DNA from: Paenibacillus rhizophilus
GTDB lineage: Bacteria > Bacillota > Bacilli > Paenibacillales > Paenibacillaceae
Length of the DNA: 64,000 nucleotides
Direction: 5' to 3'
Assembly: GCF_003854965.1 (NCBI RefSeq)
Contig: NZ_RQPI01000004.1
Span: 124,001-188,000 of the forward strand
Of this stretch, positions 43,608 to 51,188 are shown one piece after another. How positions within the stretch are numbered: position 1 is the first letter of the stretch; each line of letters starts with the position of its first letter. Under the pieces are notes generated by a model. It had not been told where the DNA came from. It was given only the letters and a program-made list of their open reading frames with translations, and ran no database searches. The translations under genes were made by a program, and so were the position numbers.

Positions 43608-44585
43608 TCAGTACTGGGGAGAGTCCGGCTCTGGCGGCGTATACGAACCGGGGAGCGGCTTCGCGCTTGCCGTATAGCCTTCCGGCAGATAAGCGACAGC
43701 TGTCGCTTTGGATATAACCTGCGGATACATGCCCGGCCCCGGCTTGGTGATTTCATAGTAAATGACGGCCTTTTTCCCATCGCCAAAGTCGATTCTCGCA
43801 ATCGTCAGGCCGTAGCCCGGATTTGGCAGATTGCCGACTGTAACCGATACTTTGTTCACGCCGTCTGCCGCTTTTTCCACTTTGATGTCAGCGCCCTGGC
43901 TTGTACTTGAGGAATCGTCTCCATCGACCGTTCCCAGCATGCGCTGGACGTAGGCTCTTGCATCATGCACCCAAGCGGCCGCCTCCGAGCGGGTAACGGC
44001 ATCATTCGGGCGGAACTTGCCCCCCGTTTCCAGCGAAAGGATACGCATATTAAGGAGCGTCTGGAGACTGCTGCCCACCTCAGCGCTCAGTTTGCCGCCG
44101 TCGGCGATATTGAAATACATCTTCGTCACCGGAAAATCGCCCTTGGCTTTCAGCGCTTCATCCAGAAGCTGTGCGAAATTGGCGCGGGTAACAGCGGTGT
44201 TCGGGTCAGTGGCCTTATCCAGCGAGAGGCCGTTCTGAACCGCTATCAGAAAAGATGAGGCATACCAGGACTTGTCGTCGATCTTGGCAAAATAATCGCT
44301 TGCCTTGGAAGGACTGCCTGCCGCCGGATTTTGTTCAAGCGCAAGCCCGTGGACTAGAAGCTGGATGGCTTGGCCGTATGTCATTTTGGACTTGGGAGCA
44401 AAAAGTTGACTGGTCACTCCATTGATCACCCCGGCTTCATGCAGTGCGTTGATTTTGGTCTCCGCCGGATCTCCTTTAAGGTCGGAAAAAGCGAACGCCG
44501 ACGCTCCGAAGGATACCGAGGCGGCCAAAATGCCGCATGCTATGGTCATTTTTTTGGCGCTGTGCATAAATGTCTGTCTGTTCAT
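43608..44585 (-). CDS. S-layer-homology-domain secreted protein
   Basis: A 325-residue exported protein: signal peptide of about 32 residues (cleaved after AFA), three SLH-like segments (about 33-90, 95-150, 155-215, with FAPKSKMTYGQAIQLL, TAVTRANFAQLLDEAL and DAVTRSEAAAWVH), and a C-terminal part of about 100 residues ending in a Pro-rich tail. SLH domains hold proteins to pyruvylated cell-wall polymer. The ATG at 44585 follows AGAGGTGAT; a GTG three codons upstream is possible. Confidence 0.82.
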   Translation of the reverse strand: MNRQTFMHSAKKMTIACGILAASVSFGASAFAFSDLKGDPAETKINALHEAGVINGVTSQLFAPKSKMTYGQAIQLLVHGLALEQNPAAGSPSKASDYFAKIDDKSWYASSFLIAVQNGLSLDKATDPNTAVTRANFAQLLDEALKAKGDFPVTKMYFNIADGGKLSAEVGSSLQTLLNMRILSLETGGKFRPNDAVTRSEAAAWVHDARAYVQRMLGTVDGDDSSSTSQGADIKVEKAADGVNKVSVTVGNLPNPGYGLTIARIDFGDGKKAVIYYEITKPGPGMYPQVISKATAVAYLPEGYTASAKPLPGSYTPPEPDSPQY

Positions 44586-44654
44586 AATTATCACCTCTTA
44601 ACCTTCTAGATGCCCGATTGCTTCAAAAAGTTGCAGGCAGAAGAAGGTTTGTCC

Positions 44655-44700
44655 CAAAAAAGCCCCCGGCGTCCCGCCGTAAATCGCGGAATGCCGAGGG
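44655..44700 (-). terminator. Terminator of the minus-strand SDR gene
   Basis: Read on the minus strand, GCCCTCGGC pairs with GCCGGGGGC and six T residues follow. Coordinates cover the stem and the T tract. Confidence 0.7.
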
Positions 44701-44736
44701 CCTGAACGGACCGCACAGGGCTGACAGAACTAACCT

Positions 44737-44842
44737 GCGCATCCGGTGTGACTGACGGTGTTATCCGCCGCAACACTGCTGGCTGCAGTCCCCGCCGAGT
44801 GCTCGGCTGTGCGCAACCGGTGTGACCGGCCGAATTATCCGC
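44737..44842. repeat. Imperfect direct repeat at the 3' end of the SDR gene
   Basis: GCGCATCCGGTGTGAC-N8-TTATCCGC (44737-44768) recurs as GCGCAACCGGTGTGAC-N8-TTATCCGC (44811-44842), 74 bases apart. The second copy contains the SDR stop codon, so the first copy is a duplicated gene end. Confidence 0.6.
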
Positions 44843-45626
44843 GCAGCAGCGATTCTGCGCCGTCGACGAAAATTTCGGTTCCGGTCACATGGAACGATTC
44901 GTCGGAAGCGAGGAACAGCACCAGATTGGCGACCTGCTCCGGTTTGCCGGGCCCTTTTTCCAGCGGCTGATCGCCTTCTGGAAACTCCATCGGAATTTGA
45001 ACCTGCTTCAGCTCTTCCGAAGGGTAAGTGTTATCGTTGATCTTCGTTTCGATCGCTCCCGGGCAGACCGCATTCACGCGGATGCCGTAACGGGCAAGCT
45101 CCAGCGCCGCCATTTTCATAAAAGCGACCTGTCCCGCCTTGGACGAAGAATACGCGGAGGCCCCGATATTGGAAAATACGCGATTGCCGTTGATGGAGCT
45201 GGTAATAATGATGCTGCCGCCGTTTTCCTTCATATGGGGGATGGCGTATTTGACCGTGGCGAACGTGCCGCGCAGATTGATGTCGATCGTCCGATCCCAA
45301 TCTTCGATTTCCATCTTCTCGATCGGCGCCTGCGTGCCGTTGATGCCCGCGTTGGCGTAGACGATATCGACTTGCCCTTCTTTTTCCGCGATTTGCGCAA
45401 ATGCCTGCTTCACCAGTTCGGGCTTCGAAACGTCGCATTCGATCACTTCGGCCGATCCCCCGGTGGATTCGATTTCGTTCACGGTCTCTTCCGCTTCTTC
45501 CGGAGTTCGGTCCAATAAGTAGACCTTGGCGCCGTGCTGGGCCAGCCGTATCGCGCTTGCCTTGCCGATCCCGGACCCGCCTCCCGTAACCGCCGCGATT
45601 TTGTCCTGTACACGCTGATCTGCCAT
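44835..45626 (-). CDS. SDR family oxidoreductase
   Basis: A 263-residue classical SDR. TGGGSGIG is at 14-21, NAGING at about 91-96, catalytic Ser about 142 and YSSSK about 156-160. The insert TKINDNTYPSEELKQVQIP and end VDGAESLLRG mark a YhxC/YkvO-like group. The start at 45626 has AAGGAGGAATTCAA upstream; the frame runs to 45674 without support. The substrate is unknown. Confidence 0.86.
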   Translation of the reverse strand: MADQRVQDKIAAVTGGGSGIGKASAIRLAQHGAKVYLLDRTPEEAEETVNEIESTGGSAEVIECDVSKPELVKQAFAQIAEKEGQVDIVYANAGINGTQAPIEKMEIEDWDRTIDINLRGTFATVKYAIPHMKENGGSIIITSSINGNRVFSNIGASAYSSSKAGQVAFMKMAALELARYGIRVNAVCPGAIETKINDNTYPSEELKQVQIPMEFPEGDQPLEKGPGKPEQVANLVLFLASDESFHVTGTEIFVDGAESLLRG

Positions 45627-45812
45627 TTGAATTCCTCCTTCTGGTATGCGTTCCGCGTTAATGCAATTGACCACCTTTACTTAATACCCCGTCAATTCAA
45701 GATGAATCCGGGAGGGAGGGGAGGGACACGGAAAGAAAACCAACTGGAAATCTTTGCAACGAAGCGATAAGATAGAATCGTTGAAAATCAATGAATTGGG
45801 GGCGTTTCATAA

Positions 45813-46283
45813 ATGAAGATTGCGGTTGCATGCGATCATGCAGGTTTGTCCTTAAAAGAAGAAGTAAAGGCTTATCTGACCAGTCAAGGGCATGAGGTTC
45901 TCGATTTCGGAACGAACAATGAGGAAGCTTGCGATTTGCCCGATTATATCTATCCTGCGTCTTTGGCGGTGGCTGAGGGGAGAGCGGACCGCGGAATTTT
46001 CGTTGACGGGGTAGGCTATGGAAGCGCGATGATTGCCAATAAAATTTACGGCGTGTATGCGGCGGTATGCCAGGACCCGTTCTGCGCGGAATTGGCGCGG
46101 TCCCATTCCAATACCAATGTGCTGTGCATCGGCGGGAAAATCATCGGCTCGGCGATTGCTCTCGAAACCGTAAAGGTGTGGATGACGACCGACCATCTGG
46201 GCGGCGTTGAGAAGTACAAGCGGCGCGTGGACAAGGTGATTGAAATATCCGAGAAGCATCTGAAGAAGTTGTCTGAAATATAA
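45813..46283 (+). CDS. RpiB/LacA/LacB-family sugar-phosphate isomerase-like protein
   Basis: A 156-residue protein with the family's ACDHAG (residues 6-11) and the helix SAMIANKI. The position of the usual active-site Cys (CGTGIG) is here VDGVGYG, with Asp65. Residues HSNTNVLCIGGKIIG are kept. Because the Cys is missing, its activity may differ from ribose-5-phosphate isomerase and resemble the erythrose/erythrulose-phosphate isomerase clade. It is a single-gene unit with a strong terminator. Confidence 0.8.
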   Translation: MKIAVACDHAGLSLKEEVKAYLTSQGHEVLDFGTNNEEACDLPDYIYPASLAVAEGRADRGIFVDGVGYGSAMIANKIYGVYAAVCQDPFCAELARSHSNTNVLCIGGKIIGSAIALETVKVWMTTDHLGGVEKYKRRVDKVIEISEKHLKKLSEI

Positions 46284-46352
46284 GAGGCTGGGAATTCTGC
46301 CGCTCCGGGAACCTTTAGCCCATTTGTTTCCCGAAGCGATCTGTCTGAAAAT

Positions 46353-46405
46353 ATAAAAATATCGCATTTCTCCTAATAATTATCAGGTGGGTGCGATATT
46401 TTTAT
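46353..46405. terminator. Terminator after the RpiB-like gene
   Basis: ATAAAAATATCGCA (46353-46366) and TGCGATATTTTTAT (46392-46405) form a perfect 14-bp stem; the right arm is repeated (TGCGATATTTTTGTG) at 46416. T residues follow. Confidence 0.7.
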
Positions 46406-46468
46406 TTTTGTGTAATGCGATATTTTTGTGTAATTAGTATTTTTGTCACGACTCTCTTTTCCTATGGG

Positions 46469-46777
46469 TTATACAAGATTGATATTTGCGAAATTAGGAA
46501 TGATAATTAACCGGCCTTTACCCCGTTGATCTCCGTTGTTCGGAACGAAAATCCCAACTGTTTGAATATTCCCGGTTTCCACTGCAAAATCAGTATGCGG
46601 CGCAACATCAAATGTAAGGGAAGGTGCATTGTACCGAGTAATAATAAGCTGCAGCACCGCCTCTTTGCTTTCGTTTTTCAACTGCACCAGTGCATTGATT
46701 CCAGGGGGAACTTCCTCAATAAAGTACCCTTGCCCAACACCGACGCCTTGTTCGATATGCAAATCTACATGTTTCAT
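46469..46777 (-). CDS. Small beta-rich protein of unknown function
   Basis: A 102-residue protein without signal peptide or cysteine. It alternates hydrophobic strands (LVQLKNESKEAVLQLIITRY, SLTFDVAPHTDFAVETGNIQ, VGIFVPNN), so a beta sandwich is likely. Start at 46777 with GGAAGGGAG upstream. I do not recognise the family; DUF3992-like endospore-appendage subunits have a similar strand pattern, but I cannot support that claim. It is divergent from the next gene. Confidence 0.6.
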   Translation of the reverse strand: MKHVDLHIEQGVGVGQGYFIEEVPPGINALVQLKNESKEAVLQLIITRYNAPSLTFDVAPHTDFAVETGNIQTVGIFVPNNGDQRGKGRLIIIPNFANINLV

Positions 46778-46880
46778 TCTTTTCGACTCCCTTCCAATGT
46801 GATGATACATAGTATTCGTTTCTATGAAGTTGCGACTAGTTGTTCGACTATTATTTCAATAAGTAGTTAAAACAACCAAA

Positions 46881-46907
46881 ACTTTTACCTAATTAAGTAC
46901 ATATAGT
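46881..46907 (+). promoter_or_regulatory. Candidate mother-cell sporulation promoter
   Basis: CATATAGT (46900-46907) matches the sigma-E/K -10 (CATANNNT), with an AC 17 bases upstream (46881-46882) as for the sigma-K -35. The start of transcription would lie about 30 bases before the ATG at 46944. Confidence 0.35.
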
Positions 46908-46943
46908 TACATTAACCTCATCTTAAATAAGGAGAGATGCCAT

Positions 46944-47618
46944 ATGAACTTGCTGAGTGATCTATTAGGCAAACAAGTTATTGTAATGGTTTCGGGAGTA
47001 CTCCAGCCTTTAGAAGGAACTTTGAGAGATTTTGGCCCGGATGTTGTTATCATTAAAAATGGAAACAAATACTTATATATCCCGGCTGCCCACATTAGAT
47101 TTTTAACGCATAATACAGAAGCTGTCGTCGAACCGGACGATATTCCCCAATCCCTGCCTTCAAGTCAAGAAACAATCATCTCGCTTCGGCCGCTTTTGGA
47201 AAATAGCAAGGGTATTTTCACGGAAATTTATATTACTGGAGTCCATGTGCTTCACGGTTATATTCAGAACATACTGGACGATTATATCCTCTTCTATTCT
47301 CCTGTTTTTGATACCGTACTCGTTCATATGAAACATCTTAAATATTTGATCCCCTATCCTCCCGAAGTTATCCCTTACTCTTTGAAGAAAGATAAGCTCT
47401 TGTCCAATCTTTCTGCTGTATCGACAGAATCTAACTTCATTCAGCAGCTTAAAAAAATGGAAGGTAATTTCATTGCGATGGATATGGTTAACGATCCTCA
47501 GAAGGTCGGATTACTAAAAAAAGTTCAGGCTCCTATGTTTGAGCTTGTAGCTCCAAATGGTGAAAGTATATTTGCACTGATAGACCATATTCAGACAGTA
47601 AACTACCCAACAAAATAA
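46944..47618 (+). CDS. Triple LSM-like domain protein (DUF2642-like)
   Basis: A 224-residue protein that seems to hold three LSM-like modules. The first (about 1-55) reads DLLGKQVIVMVSGVLQPLEG, DFGPDVVIIKNGNKYLYIP; the second (about 80-140) has TEIYITGVHVLHGYIQNILD; the third (about 165-222) has NFIAMDMVNDPQKVGLLKK and MFELVAPNGESIFALIDHIQ. Single modules of this kind (DUF2642) occur in spore-coat proteins. A mother-cell promoter candidate precedes it, so a spore role is inferred. Confidence 0.5.
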   Translation: MNLLSDLLGKQVIVMVSGVLQPLEGTLRDFGPDVVIIKNGNKYLYIPAAHIRFLTHNTEAVVEPDDIPQSLPSSQETIISLRPLLENSKGIFTEIYITGVHVLHGYIQNILDDYILFYSPVFDTVLVHMKHLKYLIPYPPEVIPYSLKKDKLLSNLSAVSTESNFIQQLKKMEGNFIAMDMVNDPQKVGLLKKVQAPMFELVAPNGESIFALIDHIQTVNYPTK

Positions 47619-47635
47619 ACTGTGCCAAGAAAACA

Positions 47636-47675
47636 AGCTTCAACCGTTCATGCTGCTGTATGAGCGGTTAAAGCT
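47636..47675. terminator. Imperfect terminator between convergent genes
   Basis: AGCTT/AAGCT, ACCG/CGGT and TCA/TGA pairs form one interrupted stem. It lies between the LSM-like gene and the convergent ArsB-like gene. Confidence 0.5.
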
Positions 47676-47732
47676 CTTCAGTTCGTTCGGATGCCGCATT
47701 TGGGCATGAACGCATCTTCTTCGCTCCAGTAT

Positions 47733-49088
47733 TTAAGAAAATATCAATTGAACCCAATAGTATAATAGAAACAAGGTTACAATAGTTGTTAATGGGACAA
47801 CGATCAACGTGACATGTAAATAATCCTTCCATTTAATTTTAATCTTCTTTTGTCTAAGGATATGCATCCAAATAAGAGAGGCAAGTGTTCCAATAGGAAG
47901 TAGCAAGGAACCCATATCGCTGCCTATAATATTTGAAAGATAGATTGTTTTTAGTGTGACGGGATCAAGCTTCATTTCTGTTAAGGTAATGGTTCCGATC
48001 ATCAGAGCAGGATGGTTATTAAAAATGTTAGACAAAATGGAAACTAATCCGCCCATAATCAAGCTTGCCTGCATTAATCCTTGAGTTACAATGGGAGTAA
48101 CTATTCTCACCAGTATTGTTGTCAGTCCGGTATTATGAAGCCCATAAATAATAACGTACATTGAGAAGGCGAAGACCAGAATGTGCCACGGTATTTTCTT
48201 TAGGATATCGACGGGATTCGTTCCCAATTGGTACCATCTCCATAAAAGTAAACAGGTCGAACCCATTACGGCAACCCATTCAACCGGAATGGAGAAGAAA
48301 GATGCAACAAAGAGGAGACAACGCATTGCAAAAACAAACAGTAATATTTTCAACATAAAAAGGGTTCGTTTTTTCTTGGTTTCCACAGAAATTCTTCCCT
48401 TTAATGGATGGAAATTTGTAGTGAAGAATTGCTCCTCTAAATCATAGGCTGCAGCTGGCAATTTCTCTGGCAATTTCTTTTTTACTACTAGAAACATTAG
48501 ACATGACATAAACAATAATCCCATAGTTGCAGGTATAAACATCATTGCTGTATACATAAATAGGCTCATATTAACTATTTTCAATGCGATTAAATTAACT
48601 ATATTACTTACCCCGATAGGAGCGCTGGAAGCTGTTGCGATCAAAGCTCCGCTTAATAGATAAGGAATCATTTCATGTGGTTTTAGCCGCAGGTTTCTTA
48701 GCAATAATATTAATATGGGGGTCGTAATCAGGATGCTTCCGTCATTATTAAATAAAAAGGTCATTAAAAAGCATAGTATTTGAATGTACCAGTATAAGCG
48801 ATAGCCGGAACCTTTTGACATAGTGGCTAGCCGTACAGCGGCCCAATTGAAAAATCCGAAACTTTCCAATATGACCGCCATGACAATCGTCGCCATAATG
48901 GTAATAGACGCCCCTCCTATTTTCTGAATGATGTCCGCAACGTCATTACCAGATACTATTCCTGCAAGTAATATTAGTCCGGCCCCAATTGATGCTGGCC
49001 AAGCTTCATTTATACCTCCAGGTCTCCAGAAAATAGCTAGCATAGCCATAATGAAAACAAAACTAGTAAATCCAATGTCGAATGTCAT
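47733..49088 (-). CDS. ArsB-type / ion-transporter-superfamily membrane protein
   Basis: A 451-residue membrane protein with about twelve helices. FNNDGSILITTPILILLLRN (about 113-132) and SAPIGVSNIVNLIALKI resemble the arsenite/antimonite efflux pump ArsB and the NhaD/SLC13-like group. No arsenic regulator or arsC is near, so an arsenic role cannot be assumed. AAGGAGGTGAG precedes the ATG. The gene is more AT-rich than its neighbours. Confidence 0.75.
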   Translation of the reverse strand: MTFDIGFTSFVFIMAMLAIFWRPGGINEAWPASIGAGLILLAGIVSGNDVADIIQKIGGASITIMATIVMAVILESFGFFNWAAVRLATMSKGSGYRLYWYIQILCFLMTFLFNNDGSILITTPILILLLRNLRLKPHEMIPYLLSGALIATASSAPIGVSNIVNLIALKIVNMSLFMYTAMMFIPATMGLLFMSCLMFLVVKKKLPEKLPAAAYDLEEQFFTTNFHPLKGRISVETKKKRTLFMLKILLFVFAMRCLLFVASFFSIPVEWVAVMGSTCLLLWRWYQLGTNPVDILKKIPWHILVFAFSMYVIIYGLHNTGLTTILVRIVTPIVTQGLMQASLIMGGLVSILSNIFNNHPALMIGTITLTEMKLDPVTLKTIYLSNIIGSDMGSLLLPIGTLASLIWMHILRQKKIKIKWKDYLHVTLIVVPLTTIVTLFLLYYWVQLIFS

Positions 49089-49456
49089 GTCTCCCCCTCA
49101 CCTCCTTCTACCTTATAAAATAAGGCAACGCTGCATTTCCTATTCTCTATATTTATATTCACAGCGAATTAGTAGGGTCTGGTTAATAAACCAAACCTTT
49201 GAATATGTACTTTTTTAAACTGTGTTTCTCTGAATTTCGACAGTATCCGGCACTTCCGGATTTTTCAGACACAAAGCCGCATGTTACTTCTATCAGACTT
49301 AATCCCGTGTTGGATGACGAACCCTTCACAAAAAGTAAGCGTTCACAATATTGCAATATTTGTATAAAAAAAATGAAGGTTTTTGAGGGAATATGAATAA
49401 TAATGATTGTTTTTTGATGTGAATATGTTACTATATGGTCAGTTGGAGGAATGAAA
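49089..49456. other. Intergenic region upstream of fruR with two dyads
   Basis: No gene is seen. A stem ATCCGG-CACTT-CCGGAT lies about 49247-49263 and a perfect 14-bp palindrome AATATTGCAATATT at 49347-49360. The palindrome is in the right place for an operator of the fruR operon, but neither a -35 nor a -10 box is convincing. Confidence 0.4.
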
Positions 49457-50203
49457 ATGCTTACGGAAGAACGCTGCGGATTAATAATACAGCGCTTACA
49501 AGAGAAGGGCGTCGTCAAGATACAGGAGCTTATGGATTTGCTCGAAGCTTCGGAATCGACGGTACGGCGGGATTTAATCGATCTTGAGAGCCGTAATTTG
49601 CTGAAGAGGGTACATGGCGGAGCATCTTTACTGCCTCACAAAAGCCAGGAACCCGGCATGGATGAAAAAACATTCAAAAACATTCAGCCCAAAAACATCA
49701 TCGCCCGTTTGGCCGCCAGCCAACTGCTTGATGGTGAATGTATTTATCTGGATGCGGGAACAACTACGTTAGCCATGATTCCCCATATTAAAGCCAAGGG
49801 CATAACCGTCGTGACAAACGGCTTGTCGCATGTTGAAGCGCTTGTAAGTAAGCGCATTCCGAGCTATCTGCTCGGCGGCATGATGAAGAGCCATACCAAA
49901 GCCGTTATCGGAAGCATCGCATTTCAAAACATGGATAATTTTCGTTTCGATAAATGCTTTTTAGGTACAAATGGCGTAGATGCGGAGTGGGGGTATACGA
50001 CACCTGACCCTGAGGAAGCGCTGATTAAAAGACGGGCCCATCAGTTATCCGGCAAAACTTACGTGCTTGCGGACTCCAGTAAATTCGGCGAAGTTGCTTT
50101 TGCCAAACTGTTCGATTTGTACGAGGCTACCGTGATAACGGAGGCAGTTCCGGAGCGGCTTCGCCAATCCATTGCAAATAAAACCAAAATAATTGAGGGA
50201 TGA
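49457..50203 (+). CDS. fruR: DeoR-family regulator of fructose utilisation
   Basis: A 248-residue regulator. The N-terminal helix-turn-helix covers 5-55 (RCGLIIQRLQEKGVVKIQEL, ESTVRRDLIDLESRNLLKRVHGGAS) and the sugar-phosphate sensor is C-terminal (about 75-235). It represses the fru operon, with fructose-1-phosphate as the expected inducer. The ATG at 49457 is preferred over 49451, since GGAGG lies only one base before the latter. It is directly followed by fruK. Confidence 0.9.
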   Translation: MLTEERCGLIIQRLQEKGVVKIQELMDLLEASESTVRRDLIDLESRNLLKRVHGGASLLPHKSQEPGMDEKTFKNIQPKNIIARLAASQLLDGECIYLDAGTTTLAMIPHIKAKGITVVTNGLSHVEALVSKRIPSYLLGGMMKSHTKAVIGSIAFQNMDNFRFDKCFLGTNGVDAEWGYTTPDPEEALIKRRAHQLSGKTYVLADSSKFGEVAFAKLFDLYEATVITEAVPERLRQSIANKTKIIEG

Positions 50204-51118
50204 ATGATGATCTATACTGTGACGCTTAACCCTTCCATCGATTACATCGTGGAGGTTGAAGACCTGAAGCTTGGCGACTTGAACCGGATGAAGCGCGATT
50301 TGAAGCTTCCCGGCGGCAAAGGAATTAATGTATCCCGTGTGCTTGACCAGCTTGGGGTAGGGAATACGGCTCTGGGCTTTCTTGGAGGATTTACCGGCCA
50401 CTATATTGCGGACAAATTGCGCGAAGACTCGATCCAAAGTGATTTCGTATTTGTGGCGGATGATACACGTATTAACATCAAGCTCAAACATGGAGACGAG
50501 ACGGAGATTAACGGACTGGGGCCGGTCATTCGTGAAGAGGAAGCACAGCAGCTGCTGGATAAACTGTCCCATTTGCAGGAGAACGACATTGTCATTTTGT
50601 CCGGAAGCGCGCCTCCTTCCCTGGGAGGAGATTTCTATCAGAAGCTGATCCAGGCATGCGGGCAGTCCGGAGCGGAATTCGTCATCGACACCACCGGCAA
50701 GGCGCTGATGGACGCGCTGGTTCACAAACCGCTGCTGGTCAAACCGAATCATCATGAACTCGCCGAACTGTACGGAGTTACGATTCACTCTGTGGAAGAG
50801 ATCGTCACTTACGGCCGTAAGCTCCTGGAAGAGGGCGCAAAGAATGTGCTGATTTCCATGGCAGGCGAGGGAGCTTTGCTTATTACCGAAAATGAGGTGT
50901 ACCGCGCTACTGTGCCGTCCGGGACGGTTAAGAATTCCGTAGGCGCGGGCGATTCGATGATAGCCGGATTTGTCGGCACGCTGTTCCTTACAGGGAATCC
51001 GATTGAGGCTTTCCGCACGGGAGTCGCGTCGGGAAGCGCTACCGCATTTTCCGATGACCTGGCAACAAAGGAGGAGATCGAGCGGCTTCGTCCGCAGGTT
51101 GAAATCATAACCCTTTGA
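50204..51118 (+). CDS. fruK: 1-Phosphofructokinase
   Basis: A 304-residue PfkB kinase that phosphorylates fructose-1-phosphate to fructose-1,6-bisphosphate. Signatures: LPGGKGINVSRVLDQLG (about 34-50), and NSVGAGDSMIAGFV (about 245-258) with the catalytic Asp in GAGD. The start immediately follows the fruR stop; two ATGs occur in a row. It lies between fruR and fruA. Confidence 0.93.
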   Translation: MMIYTVTLNPSIDYIVEVEDLKLGDLNRMKRDLKLPGGKGINVSRVLDQLGVGNTALGFLGGFTGHYIADKLREDSIQSDFVFVADDTRINIKLKHGDETEINGLGPVIREEEAQQLLDKLSHLQENDIVILSGSAPPSLGGDFYQKLIQACGQSGAEFVIDTTGKALMDALVHKPLLVKPNHHELAELYGVTIHSVEEIVTYGRKLLEEGAKNVLISMAGEGALLITENEVYRATVPSGTVKNSVGAGDSMIAGFVGTLFLTGNPIEAFRTGVASGSATAFSDDLATKEEIERLRPQVEIITL

Positions 51119-51188
51119 TATGCAGGATCGTCAAAATGACAAGACGTGCGATATGCACATTTATGAATTTACGGGGAGTTGAACCTAT

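Noticed and set aside
47733..49088. Arsenic resistance locus
   Set aside because: Only the ArsB-like transporter is present; arsR, arsC and arsA are lacking nearby, so the role cannot be claimed.
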